Origin: JALUZX01 sp964561605
Lineage (GTDB): Bacteria > Planctomycetota > UBA1135 > JALUZX01
Direction: 5' to 3'
Length of the DNA: 64,000 nt
Assembly (NCBI GenBank): GCA_964561605.1
Contig: CAZLQD010000025.1
Coordinates: 124,001 to 188,000 of the forward strand
Shown piece by piece: positions 36,886 through 46,001 of the stretch. The position numbers and the translations under genes were made by a program. The notes under the pieces were generated by a model. It did not search any database. It saw only the letters and a list, made by a program, of their open reading frames with translations, and was not told where the DNA came from. The stretch's first letter is position 1, and every line of letters begins with the position of its first letter.

Positions 36886-37992
36886 CTACCTGTCGAAGGT
36901 GCCGTGGTAGATCGGCCCGCCCCTGTCGGGGCGCGAAAGGCGGGTCCAGTAGCGTTTCGGGACCAGGGAGTCCCATACGGGAAGAGGGATTTCAACGGGG
37001 CCGGGTTCGACCAGGGCGCAGGCCGAGATGTCGTAGTAGGGCCCCTCGGAGAACTCGAAGAGCCAGGGGCCCGGCCCGGGGGGAGGCGGGTCGGGCAGGA
37101 ATCGGTTGGCCTTCCCCGGGTCGCGGGCCAGGACAGGGCCCTTCCAAGGTCGGTCGGGAAGGACCCGGGCCGCCAGGTCCCGGCAGACCTCGGCCAGGCG
37201 GCGGGTGAAGGGTGAGAAGTTCCTTTCCAGGAGAAGCTGGTGGGAATGGCGGATCCATCCCTCCTTCCTCTCCTCCTCCTGGCGGGCCGAACGGTCGTAG
37301 TAGTGGATCACCCCGGCGGCGGGCTGGTGGAGGATCTCGTATCCCAGGGAGCGGATACGAAGGACCAGGTCGGCGTCCTCGCCGTACATGAAGAATCCTT
37401 CGTGGAAGAAACCGGCTTCCCTGAGGGCCTCGTGGGGGATGAGCATGCAGGCCCCGCAGAGCATCCTCGTCGGGCCGGGGGAGGTGGAGGTCACGTAGCG
37501 GAGGCGGGCCTTCAACTCCCTCCTCTCCAACCCCGAGGATGGGAGGCGCTTCTTCAGGAGATTCTTCAGGGGGAGGAAGGGCCCGGGGAGGAGGGGTTCG
37601 GAGACGGTGAAGAAGAGATCGTCGTCCAAAAGGAGGCGGGGCCCGGCAGCGGCCCTTCTTCCTTCCACAGCCTCCACCAGGGCGTCCAGGGTTCCCGGAA
37701 GGACCCGGGTATCCGGGTTCAGGAAGAGGACCAGGCCTCCCGGGATCCTCCTCAGGGCCAGGTTGCAGCCCCTGGCGAAGCCCAGGTTCTCCCCCGGTTC
37801 CAGGAGGACCGGAGCCAGGGGAAGGGTGGAGGGATCCAGGTCCGCACCGGGGCTCCTTCCGTTGTCCACCACCCAGGCCGAAAGCTCCCCCACCTTGCGG
37901 GAAGCCGCCAGGTCGGCCTGGACGCTCTCCAGGGCGCGGCGGAGTTCCTCTTCGCACCGGTAGTGGACGATCAGGAGGTGGAGGTGGGTCAT
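36886..37992 (-). CDS. Glycosyltransferase family 2 (rhamnosyltransferase-like)
   Basis: 368 residues from the ATG at 37992, with GAGG eight bases upstream. GT-A features: VHYRCEEELRRALESV, VVDNGRS, GFARGCNLALRR, metal-binding LNPDTRV, then GACMLIPHEALREAGFFHEGFFMYGEDADLVLRIR and a distal VIHYYDRS. This order matches WcaA/rhamnosyl-type GT2 proteins that act on NDP-sugars. A C-terminal ~100-residue tail (FEFSEGPYYDISACAL) has no recognised family. It converges on the glycosidase gene and is divergent from the PATAN gene. Confidence 0.9.
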   Translation of the reverse strand: MTHLHLLIVHYRCEEELRRALESVQADLAASRKVGELSAWVVDNGRSPGADLDPSTLPLAPVLLEPGENLGFARGCNLALRRIPGGLVLFLNPDTRVLPGTLDALVEAVEGRRAAAGPRLLLDDDLFFTVSEPLLPGPFLPLKNLLKKRLPSSGLERRELKARLRYVTSTSPGPTRMLCGACMLIPHEALREAGFFHEGFFMYGEDADLVLRIRSLGYEILHQPAAGVIHYYDRSARQEEERKEGWIRHSHQLLLERNFSPFTRRLAEVCRDLAARVLPDRPWKGPVLARDPGKANRFLPDPPPPGPGPWLFEFSEGPYYDISACALVEPGPVEIPLPVWDSLVPKRYWTRLSRPDRGGPIYHGTFDR

Positions 37993-38175
37993 TTCGATCC
38001 TCTTGGGAGCTCGTTGTGGCTGAGGATGCCCACTTCGGCCTTTCAGGACAAACACAAGAGGGAAGGGAATCCTCCTTCGGGCCCCTGGGGCGGCTCCCGG
38101 GAGAAAAGAAGGGTCAGAGGCGGGCCGCCATTTGCCGATGAGAAGGGGGAACTCCAGCCCCACACAGGAGGATCC

Positions 38176-40068
38176 ATGGCCTTCGAGGGAGACCTCCAGG
38201 AGATCAGCCTGGCGGACGTGCTCCAGACTCTGGAAGGGAACCAGAAGACGGGGTTGCTCACCGTCTCCCCCGGCGAGGGGGAGGAGGGGTGGAATCTGGC
38301 CCTGGTGGGGGGGAGCCTGGCCGCCGTGAGCCGGCTGGACGGGAGGACTCCTTCGGCGGTGGACCTCCTTGTCCGGCAGGGCTGGGCCACGGAGGAACAG
38401 GTGGCCCAGGCCTTGAAACGGTGGCGCCGGGCCCGGAAGAAGACCCTGGGGAAGATCCTTGAGGACATGGGGGTCCTTTCCGAGGAGGAGTGGGGGAGCC
38501 TGGTGGAACAGGCCGTCCGGGAAGAGGCCCTGCTCTGTCTCAACGCCGAGAAGGCCTCTTTCTCCTTCCAGGAGGGAGACCCGCCCTGGGAGGAATTCGA
38601 TGCCGACCAGGTGGAGGCGGGGATCCGCCTGGCCATGGGGCCCTTGCTCCTGGAAGCGGCCCGGAGGGCCGACGAGTGGGAGAGGATCCGAAGGAACATC
38701 GGGTCGGAGGAGGAGGTCTTCTTCGCCCAGGACGACGAGGATCCTCCCGTGGAGGACCAGGTCCAGGCCGAGGTCCTGGACTTCCTGGCCGAGGGGTCGG
38801 ATCTCAAGGCCCTCCTGGAGGCTCTTCCCTATCCGCGCTTCGAGGTCATGAAGGCCCTTTCGGACCTCCTCGAGGCCGGGGCCGTCCGGGCGGCCGGACC
38901 CGAGGAATTGGTGGAACTGGCCGAGGAGGACCTGGCCTCGGGCGACGAAGAGAGGGCCGTCCGCCGCCTGAGAGGTGCCCTGGAGATCCACCGGCACGAT
39001 ACGCAACTCCGGATCAAATTGGCGGACCTCCTGGAGGGACTGGGAAGGGAGAAGGAAGCCGCCAAGGAACTCGCCCTCGCGGCGGGGGACCTGGAAGAGA
39101 GAGGGGAGGGGGAAAGGGCCTGGAGCCTGCTGGGACGGGCCGTGGACTTGAGCCCGGCCGACCCGGCCTTGAGAGGCCGGTATCTCAGGGCCTGTGTGCG
39201 GGAGGGGGCGATCCAGGCTGCCAGGGAGGAGGGCCTGGAATTGGCCAGGCTCTACGTCTCTCTCGGCCTGGCCGACCAGGCCCGGCGGGTTCTGGTCTCC
39301 CTTCTCAAGCATCCCAAGTTGAAAGGGGACGATTCCCTCCTGCTGCAATTGGCCGAGGTCGAGACTTTGGGCGGCCGGCTGGAGAAGGCCCTGGAGATCC
39401 TCATGCGGATGGCAGACCTGGCCCAGAGGAAAGGGGACGAGCGGCGGGCCCTGGACCTCTACCAGCGGGTCCTCGGACTGGTGCCGGACCATCCCCAGGC
39501 GGGAAAGGCCATCGAGGAGATCCGGAGCGGCCTGTCCAGGAAGAAGAAGGCCCTGAGGCGGCGCCTCGCCTGGATCGCCCTGGGTACCGCCCTGGGAACC
39601 TCTCTCTTCATCTGGCTCCTCCACGAGACGGCCGGAATGTCCTCCCTTTCCCGGGCCTACGACGAGGCCCTGGAGGCCACGGCCTGGGGGAGGCCCACAG
39701 GTGCCGTACCGGCCTTCCAGGTGGTAAAGGCGGCCCACCCCCTGACCTTCTCGGGGGCCAAGGCCGAGGAGGTGGAGAGGAAGCTGGCCTTCCTGGAGAG
39801 GGCCAGGGTGGAAAGCCTCCTGGCCGGGGAGAAATACGCCGATGCGGCTCTGGGGATCCTCAGGCTGGACACCCTGGCGAAGGGGGTGGTCTCCCGGAAG
39901 GCCTGGTGGAAGCTCCTGGGGAAGGTCATCCGGGGCGCCTCGGCGGCGCCGCTCTCGCCGAAGGAGGAGCGCCTCCTCCTGTGGGCCCTCAGGCGGATTA
40001 CGGGGCTGGAGAAGCCGGACCTCCAGTCTTTCCGGGCCTGGTGGAACGCTTCGGCTTCACGATTCTGA
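38176..40068 (+). CDS. PATAN (DUF4388)-domain protein with TPR repeats and one membrane segment
   Basis: 630 residues from the ATG at 38176, six bases after AGGAGG. The N-terminal MAFEGDLQEISLADVLQTLEGNQKTGLLTV is a typical PATAN/DUF4388 opening, a domain found in planctomycetal, myxobacterial and deltaproteobacterial signalling proteins. Two helical blocks follow (QALKRWRRARKKTLGKIL), then TPR-like pairs (about 260-450). A basic patch RKKKALRRRL leads into a TM at about 463-483, so the last 145 residues lie outside the cytoplasm. Function is unknown; such proteins are often linked to gliding, surface or cyclic-nucleotide signalling. Confidence 0.75.
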   Translation: MAFEGDLQEISLADVLQTLEGNQKTGLLTVSPGEGEEGWNLALVGGSLAAVSRLDGRTPSAVDLLVRQGWATEEQVAQALKRWRRARKKTLGKILEDMGVLSEEEWGSLVEQAVREEALLCLNAEKASFSFQEGDPPWEEFDADQVEAGIRLAMGPLLLEAARRADEWERIRRNIGSEEEVFFAQDDEDPPVEDQVQAEVLDFLAEGSDLKALLEALPYPRFEVMKALSDLLEAGAVRAAGPEELVELAEEDLASGDEERAVRRLRGALEIHRHDTQLRIKLADLLEGLGREKEAAKELALAAGDLEERGEGERAWSLLGRAVDLSPADPALRGRYLRACVREGAIQAAREEGLELARLYVSLGLADQARRVLVSLLKHPKLKGDDSLLLQLAEVETLGGRLEKALEILMRMADLAQRKGDERRALDLYQRVLGLVPDHPQAGKAIEEIRSGLSRKKKALRRRLAWIALGTALGTSLFIWLLHETAGMSSLSRAYDEALEATAWGRPTGAVPAFQVVKAAHPLTFSGAKAEEVERKLAFLERARVESLLAGEKYADAALGILRLDTLAKGVVSRKAWWKLLGKVIRGASAAPLSPKEERLLLWALRRITGLEKPDLQSFRAWWNASASRF

Positions 40069-40119
40069 AGGTAGAACCAGCTCTCCTGCCCCGCGAGGCC
40101 GGCCTCCGCCGCGGTAGGT

Positions 40120-41136
40120 CTACCAGTCCTCCCTGGAGCATTCCGCCCGTTTCTGGAGATAGGCCATCTCCAGGAACTTGACCACCCGCTTCAGGGTGTC
40201 GGGCGGATCCAGGCCTTCCGTCGTGAGACTCCCCGGGAAGTAGAAGGCAAGTTTTCTTCCGTCCCGGCGCATCAAAGTGGCTTCCAGGCGGAAGGGTTTT
40301 TCCACCTGGCGGATCTCGATCCGGAATCTCTCCTGCTCCTCGGGCTTCTTCTCTTCTTCACCGGCTTCTTCTCCGGCATCTCCGGAAGGGGGCGTTTTTT
40401 CCTCCTCCGGGGGCTTTCCCTCCTCTTCCTCGGGGGACTCCCCCTCCTTCTTTTCCTTCTCTTTCTCTTCCTGCTTGGGAAGGGGGATGAGGACCTTCTC
40501 GGCCAGGGACATCTCCAGGACCACGCTCTCCTTGTCCCCCAGGGAGGGAGGATCCCCTTCGAACTGGAGGAGGATTCCCGTGACGCAGATGTCCACGGCC
40601 TTGGCCCTGTAGGTTCTTCCCGAGGCGGTCATGACCTTGGTCTCCAGGAGCGCGTCCGGGCAGACCGGGATCCTGCAGGCAGTCCTGGAATCCGCCACGG
40701 CGATCCTGGCGGGGATGCGGAGGAAGAGGTGGGCGTCCTTCCCTTCGGCCTTCTCCTCCTGGAGGAGGCGGACGAACCAGGTGACGAAGGTGTAGACCCT
40801 GCCAAGGTGGGAGAAGGTGACCGAGACGGTGATGGTGGGGTCCATCAGGCTCTCCCTGAGGGGAGAGGGATTCTTGAAGGAGAAGGTGTCCCCCTCGATC
40901 CGGCCGAATACGGCCTTGCTGAGGGCCATGTAGTCGGGCCAGAGGATCACGGCCTTTTCTTCCTTGGCGCAACATTCCTGGAAGAGATCCAGGATGTGGG
41001 AAGGAATCCTCCTGGCCGGGGAGGATGGAGATGGCTCGACGGGATTTCTTCTCTTCCACATGGAGGGAGGGTTTCTCTCCGTTTTCCGGGCTCTTGGGCT
41101 TCTGGGTCGGGCCAAACACTTGCAAGAGGGGATCAT
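40120..41136 (-). CDS. PilZ-domain protein with acidic linker
   Basis: 338 residues (the ATG at 41136 has GAAAGG nearby; an internal ATG at 41061 is an alternative). The c-di-GMP-binding PilZ motifs are RTACR (R-x3-R) followed by a barrel containing DICVTGILL, corresponding to (D/N)-x-S-x-x-G with Val-Thr in place of the Ser. An N-terminal YcgR-like segment precedes it. Residues about 220-270 form a highly charged Glu/Lys/Pro linker, followed by a C-terminal beta part (RIEIRQVEKPFRLEATLMRRDGR). Probably a second-messenger effector controlling surface behaviour; convergent with the PATAN gene, which may be in the same process. Confidence 0.75.
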   Translation of the reverse strand: MIPSCKCLARPRSPRARKTERNPPSMWKRRNPVEPSPSSPARRIPSHILDLFQECCAKEEKAVILWPDYMALSKAVFGRIEGDTFSFKNPSPLRESLMDPTITVSVTFSHLGRVYTFVTWFVRLLQEEKAEGKDAHLFLRIPARIAVADSRTACRIPVCPDALLETKVMTASGRTYRAKAVDICVTGILLQFEGDPPSLGDKESVVLEMSLAEKVLIPLPKQEEKEKEKKEGESPEEEEGKPPEEEKTPPSGDAGEEAGEEEKKPEEQERFRIEIRQVEKPFRLEATLMRRDGRKLAFYFPGSLTTEGLDPPDTLKRVVKFLEMAYLQKRAECSREDW

Positions 41137-41225
41137 AGCCTTTCAAGTCCGGAAAGGCACTCGATTTTTCCCCCCTCCTTCCGATTCCCGGGAAACGCCT
41201 TCCGGGATGTTCCCGAAAGGGCGTA

Positions 41226-42053
41226 TCAGGAACCGTTGTGTTCCCGGGATCTCTTGATGGGGAGGTATTCCACGGAGGGCACTTTTCGGACGGGTTGGGG
41301 AAAGAGCTGCATGAGTTGCAGGATGTCCCCGGGCATTTCCGTGGAAACGGGAAGTCCCAGTTCCCGGGCCTCCTGGGGGCGGATGGGGTAATCGTGGGTC
41401 CAGCGGCCCGTGGAGAGGGTGCGGGCCAGTTCCCGGGCCTTCTCTTCGGGGAGCCTGGGGGAGACCAGCTCGAAGACCGCCTCCTCCACCTGGTGGATGG
41501 CCTTCTTGGCCTGGTCGGCCAGGACCAGGGTCTGGTCGTCGATCCTCTCCATGGGCTTCTTCTCCAGGACCTCCAGGAGGGAGGCGGCGGGATACTGGCC
41601 GAGCTGGGGATCCACCGGCCCCAGGACGGAGTGTTCGCACATGACGATCTCGTCGGCCGCCAGGGCGATGAGGGTCCCGCCGGACATGGCGTAGTGGGGC
41701 ACGTAGGCCCGGACCTTGGCCGGGTGGTTCTTGAGGGCCCGGGCGATCTGGAGGGAGGCCAGGACCAACCCGCCCGGCGTGTGGATCACCAGGTCGATGG
41801 GAACGTCCTTCCCGGTCAGGTGGATGGCCCGGATCACCTCCTCGGAGTCGTGGACGTCGATGAAACGCATCAAGGGGAACCCCAGGAGGCTCATGGTCTC
41901 CTGGCGGTGAACCAGGAGGATGACCCTGCTCTTGTTGTCCCTCTCGATCTTGGAGATGAGCCTGGCCCGGGCGGCCTCGAGCATTCTCTGGCGGAAGTAG
42001 GGCTGCAGGGCGGCCACCATGAAGAACAGCCAGAAAAGGTCCATTACGGTCAT
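41226..42053 (-). CDS. Membrane-anchored Clp-fold serine proteinase (SDH/SppA-like)
   Basis: 275 residues. A hydrophobic N-terminal anchor (WLFFMVAAL) is followed by a ClpP/crotonase-type fold: DVPIDLVIHTPGGLVLASLQIARAL (82-106), then PHYAMSGGTLIALAADEIVM with nucleophile Ser124, and LGPVDPQLGQYPA with Asp148. The pattern matches the SDH-family Clp-fold serine proteinases known in archaea and bacteria, related to SppA signal-peptide peptidase. Likely role: membrane-associated proteolysis of leader or misfolded peptides. It follows the exported-protein operon on the same strand with a 61-base gap. Confidence 0.85.
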   Translation of the reverse strand: MTVMDLFWLFFMVAALQPYFRQRMLEAARARLISKIERDNKSRVILLVHRQETMSLLGFPLMRFIDVHDSEEVIRAIHLTGKDVPIDLVIHTPGGLVLASLQIARALKNHPAKVRAYVPHYAMSGGTLIALAADEIVMCEHSVLGPVDPQLGQYPAASLLEVLEKKPMERIDDQTLVLADQAKKAIHQVEEAVFELVSPRLPEEKARELARTLSTGRWTHDYPIRPQEARELGLPVSTEMPGDILQLMQLFPQPVRKVPSVEYLPIKRSREHNGS

Positions 42054-42114
42054 CTCGTCTCCTCCTTGTCGTCCAGGGAGCTCTTCCGCCCCGTTCTCGA
42101 TCGGCTTCCAGGGA

Positions 42115-43359
42115 TCACTTGGCAGGATAATGGGAGAGGACGTAGCTCTTCCAGGCCTCTTCCAGCCGGACCGGGCTCCAGCCGAAGATCTCCTTGAAGG
42201 CTCGCCGCTGGACTCCCACCAGGTTGGAGGCGTCGCTCGTCCCGTCGGGCTTGATCCTCCCCTTCATCTCGTCCAGGAAGCGGGCGAACTGGTCGGGGTG
42301 GGCGTCCGCCAGGAACTGTACCAGGGACCAGGCGACGAGGTGATCCTCGAACTTCAGCTCGCCGTAATCCCTCTTACGGAAGATCTTGGCCAGGGGAGGA
42401 TAGGTGCCCGATGCGACCATGGCCCGGACCTTCGGCTCGTAACGCCAGGTCCTCCTCAAGTCGGCCACGGAGCCCTCGTTGGAGTCGTAGGAGTTGAAAC
42501 GGGGATTCACCTTCCTCTCGAAGTAGTGCCCCATCCCTTCGGTGAGCCAGACCGGGAGATTGTATGCGTAGAACCGGTAACCGTCCAGCATGTTGATGGC
42601 CAGGCAGAAGACCATGCTGTTGTGCATCTTCTGGTCCACCCTGTGGCCCGGCATCCCTTCCGAGAGCCCGACGAAGAGCGCACCTCTCTGGACGAAGTTC
42701 CACCGCTGGGCCTGGACGGTCACCCTTCCGAGGAAACGGGCCATGAAGGTGCGGTAGGCCTTCATGGTGTGCGTTATGAGGACCTCGAACTTGGAGGGCT
42801 CTCCCAGGTAGGGGCCTTGCCCCATGTAGAGCCTCTTGCCGCCGATGTTCTTGAAGGCGTGGGCCGGGTCCTCCGGGAAGTCCTCGTCGGATTTCCTCAC
42901 GATCCGCAGGAAGCGGCGATAGGTGTCTTCGGCCCACATGGCGTAGAGGTGGAGCCTGAGCCAGGGATCCAGGCGCCGGGTCTTCACGTTGATCTTCTTG
43001 AGGCCCATTTCCTTCAGGCGCTGGAGCTGGGCCCGGTAGTACTTCTTCTCCTTCTCCTGCACCGAGTAATAGCCCATGGCGGACCCGATCCGGAAGTGCT
43101 TGGTCTCGATCCAGCGGAACCGCTCCTTGGGGAAGAGCTTCTGGATGTCCTTCGTGGTGAGGATCTTTCCCGCCTCCGCCCGGGGAGCCTGGGCGAAGGG
43201 GAAGGGCCCGTGGCTCACCAGCCCCATCTTGCGCAGGAGATCGGGGTCGTTCCTGCAGTAGGGGCAGATATCGGCCTTCTTCCTGCGCCTCTGTCCGGGG
43301 AGGGCCGGAAGGAGCAGGGAGGGGAGCAGGAGGAGGAGTGTGAGGGCCGGCCTTTTCAT
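42115..43359 (-). CDS. Exported peptidase-MA-like protein lacking HExxH
   Basis: 414 residues from the ATG at 43359, which overlaps the stop of the HEAT gene (ATGA) and opens a signal peptide (MKRPALTLLLLLPSLLLPALP). A CPYC pair near the N-terminus could bind a metal or form a disulfide. The later LPVWLTEGMGHYFERK is typical of gluzincin-like proteins (WLxEGxAxYxE), but the upstream zinc helix HExxH is absent: the corresponding region reads HRVDQKMHNSMVF. It is therefore probably a non-canonical or inactive relative. Last gene of a four-gene coupled operon. Confidence 0.7.
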   Translation of the reverse strand: MKRPALTLLLLLPSLLLPALPGQRRRKKADICPYCRNDPDLLRKMGLVSHGPFPFAQAPRAEAGKILTTKDIQKLFPKERFRWIETKHFRIGSAMGYYSVQEKEKKYYRAQLQRLKEMGLKKINVKTRRLDPWLRLHLYAMWAEDTYRRFLRIVRKSDEDFPEDPAHAFKNIGGKRLYMGQGPYLGEPSKFEVLITHTMKAYRTFMARFLGRVTVQAQRWNFVQRGALFVGLSEGMPGHRVDQKMHNSMVFCLAINMLDGYRFYAYNLPVWLTEGMGHYFERKVNPRFNSYDSNEGSVADLRRTWRYEPKVRAMVASGTYPPLAKIFRKRDYGELKFEDHLVAWSLVQFLADAHPDQFARFLDEMKGRIKPDGTSDASNLVGVQRRAFKEIFGWSPVRLEEAWKSYVLSHYPAK

Positions 43360-44294
43360 CTTCCTTCCTTCCCGGCAACACGGGCCTTCCATTCATTGCG
43401 GAGCTGGATGAGCTGGAATACGCCGATGTGTTTCATGGGTTTCTTCCCGTCCACGATGGAGCGGAGGGTGTTGATCGCTTCCAGGGCGAGGGCGTGGTTC
43501 TTGGAGTCCAGGAAGGCCGCCACGGCGGGCACGGCCTTCCTGGTCCCTGCCAGGGCCAGGAGCCGGAGAGCCGTGATCTGTTCCTTCCTGTCCTTCCCGG
43601 AGAGTTTCGCCAGGAGCCAGGCCTCCGCCTCGCCGCCCTTGAGGTTGCGGGCCGAGGCCAGGATCTCTCCTCTCCGGCCGAAGAAGTCCTTCGAGGCGAT
43701 CTCGAAGAGGCCGGGAAGGCCGGCCGTGTCCCCAAGGGCGCAAAGGGCCAGGACCATCCTCTCCCGGACCTTGGGATCCTTCTCCTCGGCAAGGGCCTTC
43801 TCCAGGTCGGCCCGGACCGAGGGGTTTCCAGCCCGCCGGAGAAGGTCCGCCGCCAGGCCGCGGACGCAGGCGAGGTGGTGGAAAAGGAGGCGGGCCGCCA
43901 GGGGGGCCTCCTCTTTGCGGATCAGGGCCAGGGAGATCCTTTCCAGGGCCTGGTTCCTCTCGGGGCGGACGTCGCTCATCCGGGAGACCAGGAGGGGGAT
44001 CGCACCCGGCCCCAGGTCCTTCAGGCGCTCTTCGGCACGCCTGGCCACTTCGGGCTTCTTGTGGGCCAACTCCACGATCCAGGCCTTGGCGGCCCTCTTT
44101 TCTTTCGGCGAGAGCCGGGGCCACCGGAGGCGCTTCTTCTTGGCCTTCGCCTTCTTTCCCTCCCGGGCCGCCTTGGGGGAATCCAGGGTGGCCCGGCCCG
44201 CCTGGGCGGGGAGGGTGGGGGCCGAAAGCAGGGCGGCCGAGAGGAGGGGGAACGTCCACTTGGGGAGGGAGACCAAGAGGAAACCTCCTTTCAT
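43356..44294 (-). CDS. Exported HEAT-repeat protein
   Basis: 312 residues. A leader with hydrophobic core (PLLSAALLSAPTLPAQA) is followed by a basic stretch of Lys and Arg, then alpha-helical HEAT-like repeats (ARLLFHHLACVRGLAADLLRRAG, VRERMVLALCALGD, QITALRLLALAGTRKAVPAVAAFLDS). HEAT repeats make protein-binding solenoids. It is the third gene of a coupled operon with a parvulin-like lipoprotein upstream, starting inside that gene's stop codon. It may assist assembly of an exported complex; no enzymatic motif is seen. Confidence 0.75.
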   Translation of the reverse strand: MKGGFLLVSLPKWTFPLLSAALLSAPTLPAQAGRATLDSPKAAREGKKAKAKKKRLRWPRLSPKEKRAAKAWIVELAHKKPEVARRAEERLKDLGPGAIPLLVSRMSDVRPERNQALERISLALIRKEEAPLAARLLFHHLACVRGLAADLLRRAGNPSVRADLEKALAEEKDPKVRERMVLALCALGDTAGLPGLFEIASKDFFGRRGEILASARNLKGGEAEAWLLAKLSGKDRKEQITALRLLALAGTRKAVPAVAAFLDSKNHALALEAINTLRSIVDGKKPMKHIGVFQLIQLRNEWKARVAGKEGR

Positions 44295-45043
44295 CGGGTT
44301 TTCTCTGGGGCCTTCTTGGGCCGTCGTTTCTGCATGACCAGGGGGACCACCTCCCGGTAGGCCGGGTCCAGGACCTCGATTCCGCCGCGGGTGGATCCCA
44401 CCTTCCGGCGGAAACGAACCAGCTCCTCCCAGAAGTCCTTGCCGTCGGGAGGGGCCACTACATTTAGGATGGTGATCGAGTCCTGGTCACGGGTCAGGCC
44501 CTTCCGGATTTTCTGAACCTGGAAGATGCACCAGCCCTGGGGGATTCGTACGGGGCCCTGCACTTTCCCCCGGGGAGCCGAGAGGGCGGCCTTGGCCAGG
44601 GGGAGGGGCAGGCCCGTCCAGGTCGTTTCGAGGGGTTCGGCCAGGGAGGGATCCTGGCCGAACTCCCGGAGTTGGCGGCGGACCAGGTCCAGGAGAGTGG
44701 TCTTTCCCCTGCGGATCTCCCGGAGCCACTCTTCCGCCTTCTTTCGGGACCTGCGGAAACCTTCGGGCTCCTTCTTCAGCGCCCAGGCCATGGGAAAGGC
44801 GTAGCGAAGGAGAATGAACCGCCGGGCCGAGTCGGGAGCCAGGGAGGGCCTCATGGAGAGGAGGAAGGGAACATAGGCCTCCACCCAGGCCTTCGGCACT
44901 TCGATCCCCTCGAAACGGGCGGCGACGGGAGGCCTATCCTCCATCTGGTTCCCGGGCTTGTTCCCGGGGATCCGGCCCGGTTCCTTCTTCCCGCAGGAGG
45001 GAAGGAGGAGAAGGAGGGCCGGGACGACCAGAGATGCTCTCAT
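44291..45043 (-). CDS. Parvulin-like (PpiC/SurA-related) lipoprotein
   Basis: 250 residues from the ATG at 45043, overlapping the preceding stop. Leader MRASLVVPALLLLLPSC gives a lipobox at LPSC. The segment LPLPLAKAALSAPRGKVQGPVRIPQGWCIFQVQKIRKG is the hallmark of parvulin domains (G-x-V-x-G-P-v-x-x-x-x-G-w-x-x-f-x-v). The peptidyl-prolyl active site is otherwise poorly conserved by eye, so a chaperone rather than catalytic role is possible. It is coupled to the genes on both sides. Confidence 0.72.
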   Translation of the reverse strand: MRASLVVPALLLLLPSCGKKEPGRIPGNKPGNQMEDRPPVAARFEGIEVPKAWVEAYVPFLLSMRPSLAPDSARRFILLRYAFPMAWALKKEPEGFRRSRKKAEEWLREIRRGKTTLLDLVRRQLREFGQDPSLAEPLETTWTGLPLPLAKAALSAPRGKVQGPVRIPQGWCIFQVQKIRKGLTRDQDSITILNVVAPPDGKDFWEELVRFRRKVGSTRGGIEVLDPAYREVVPLVMQKRRPKKAPEKTR

Positions 45044-45762
45044 TCCAGGCCTTGCCCCGTCTCTCCGGGGCCGTCTTGGGTGGGATGATCGAAACGGGCC
45101 AGGAAGGCCGTGGCCTTCTCGTCCAGGAAGGCGTAGGTCCGCTCCAGGTTGGCCAGGAGCTCCCCGATTCCCTGGGGGAGGACGCAATGGGTGAAGGTCC
45201 CTACGTTCTCCACGAAGATGGAGCGGGGATCCTGGTTGAAGGATTCGATCCTCAGGGAGAAGAGGCTCGGATCCTGGGGGAGCTGGGGGAAGACCAGCTT
45301 GAGGCCGAAGAGGCCCGGCGGCCTCTGGAAGGGCTCCAGGTGGGAGGGATCGATCTTGCAGACCGCCCGGGCCAGGAAGTCCCGGGAGTCCTGGAAGTGT
45401 CTTGGATTGAGGAGGGAACGGACAATGAACTGCTGGCCCGTGGCCAGGGGGAGGTTCCTGGCGGGGATGACCCGTTCCAGGACTCCCCGGACCCGCTTCC
45501 CGAACTCCTCCACGGTGAGGCCGGTCATCTCCTCCCGGAACTGGACCCGGTCGATGAGGAAGCTCACCGAGGATACCGCCCCGGGTTGGTCCACCAGGTT
45601 GGTCATGTGGATTCCGTCGGGGGCCAGTGTGAAGTTCCTGTAGGCCAGCTCGGGGATGTCGAAGAGCTCGGCGTGGAGGTTCTGGATGGCCTTGGCTTCC
45701 AGATCCATGGGGGGGTGGAGGATCTCCGCCAGGAAGGCGATGGTTCGGATGTCGTAGTTCAT
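45040..45762 (-). CDS. Unassigned protein, first gene of the exported-protein operon
   Basis: 240 residues from the ATG at 45762; in-frame sequence farther upstream has no family-like features, so I did not use the longer start at 45960. I do not recognise a family. The protein lacks a signal peptide and begins MNYDIRTIAFLAEILHPPMD, followed by mixed alpha/beta sequence (SSVSFLIDRVQFREEMTGLTVEEFGKRV). The frame and codon use are consistent with its neighbours. It overlaps the parvulin-like gene by four bases and is divergent, 239 bases away, from another PpiC-like gene. Confidence 0.68.
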   Translation of the reverse strand: MNYDIRTIAFLAEILHPPMDLEAKAIQNLHAELFDIPELAYRNFTLAPDGIHMTNLVDQPGAVSSVSFLIDRVQFREEMTGLTVEEFGKRVRGVLERVIPARNLPLATGQQFIVRSLLNPRHFQDSRDFLARAVCKIDPSHLEPFQRPPGLFGLKLVFPQLPQDPSLFSLRIESFNQDPRSIFVENVGTFTHCVLPQGIGELLANLERTYAFLDEKATAFLARFDHPTQDGPGETGQGLE

Positions 45763-46001
45763 GGCGTCTTTCCTCGGTCCCGGCCCCGGGATCGTTCCTC
45801 TTCCGTACTTCCCGGGACCTTCCCGGGGTTCGGGGAAAAAACTCATTCTCCCAGGAGGGGGAACAAACGTAAAGTTGAGAGCCCCTTCCTTCCCCGGGAA
45901 GATGAAGGGGGCACGACTTCCCAGGCCTGCCTTGTGGAAGGATACCGTTTTCCCGCTCATCCCCCTTTCCGGGGGGCTCCCCCTTTCTTGGAGGCAAGAT
46001 C

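Noticed and set aside
37240..38175. Extended N-terminus of the PATAN gene
   Set aside because: The extension runs antisense through the GT2 gene; the ATG at 38176 has a perfect ribosome site and starts the PATAN domain.
40069..40119. Terminator between the PATAN and PilZ genes
   Set aside because: Only short inverted repeats around AGGCCGGCCT with no T tract.
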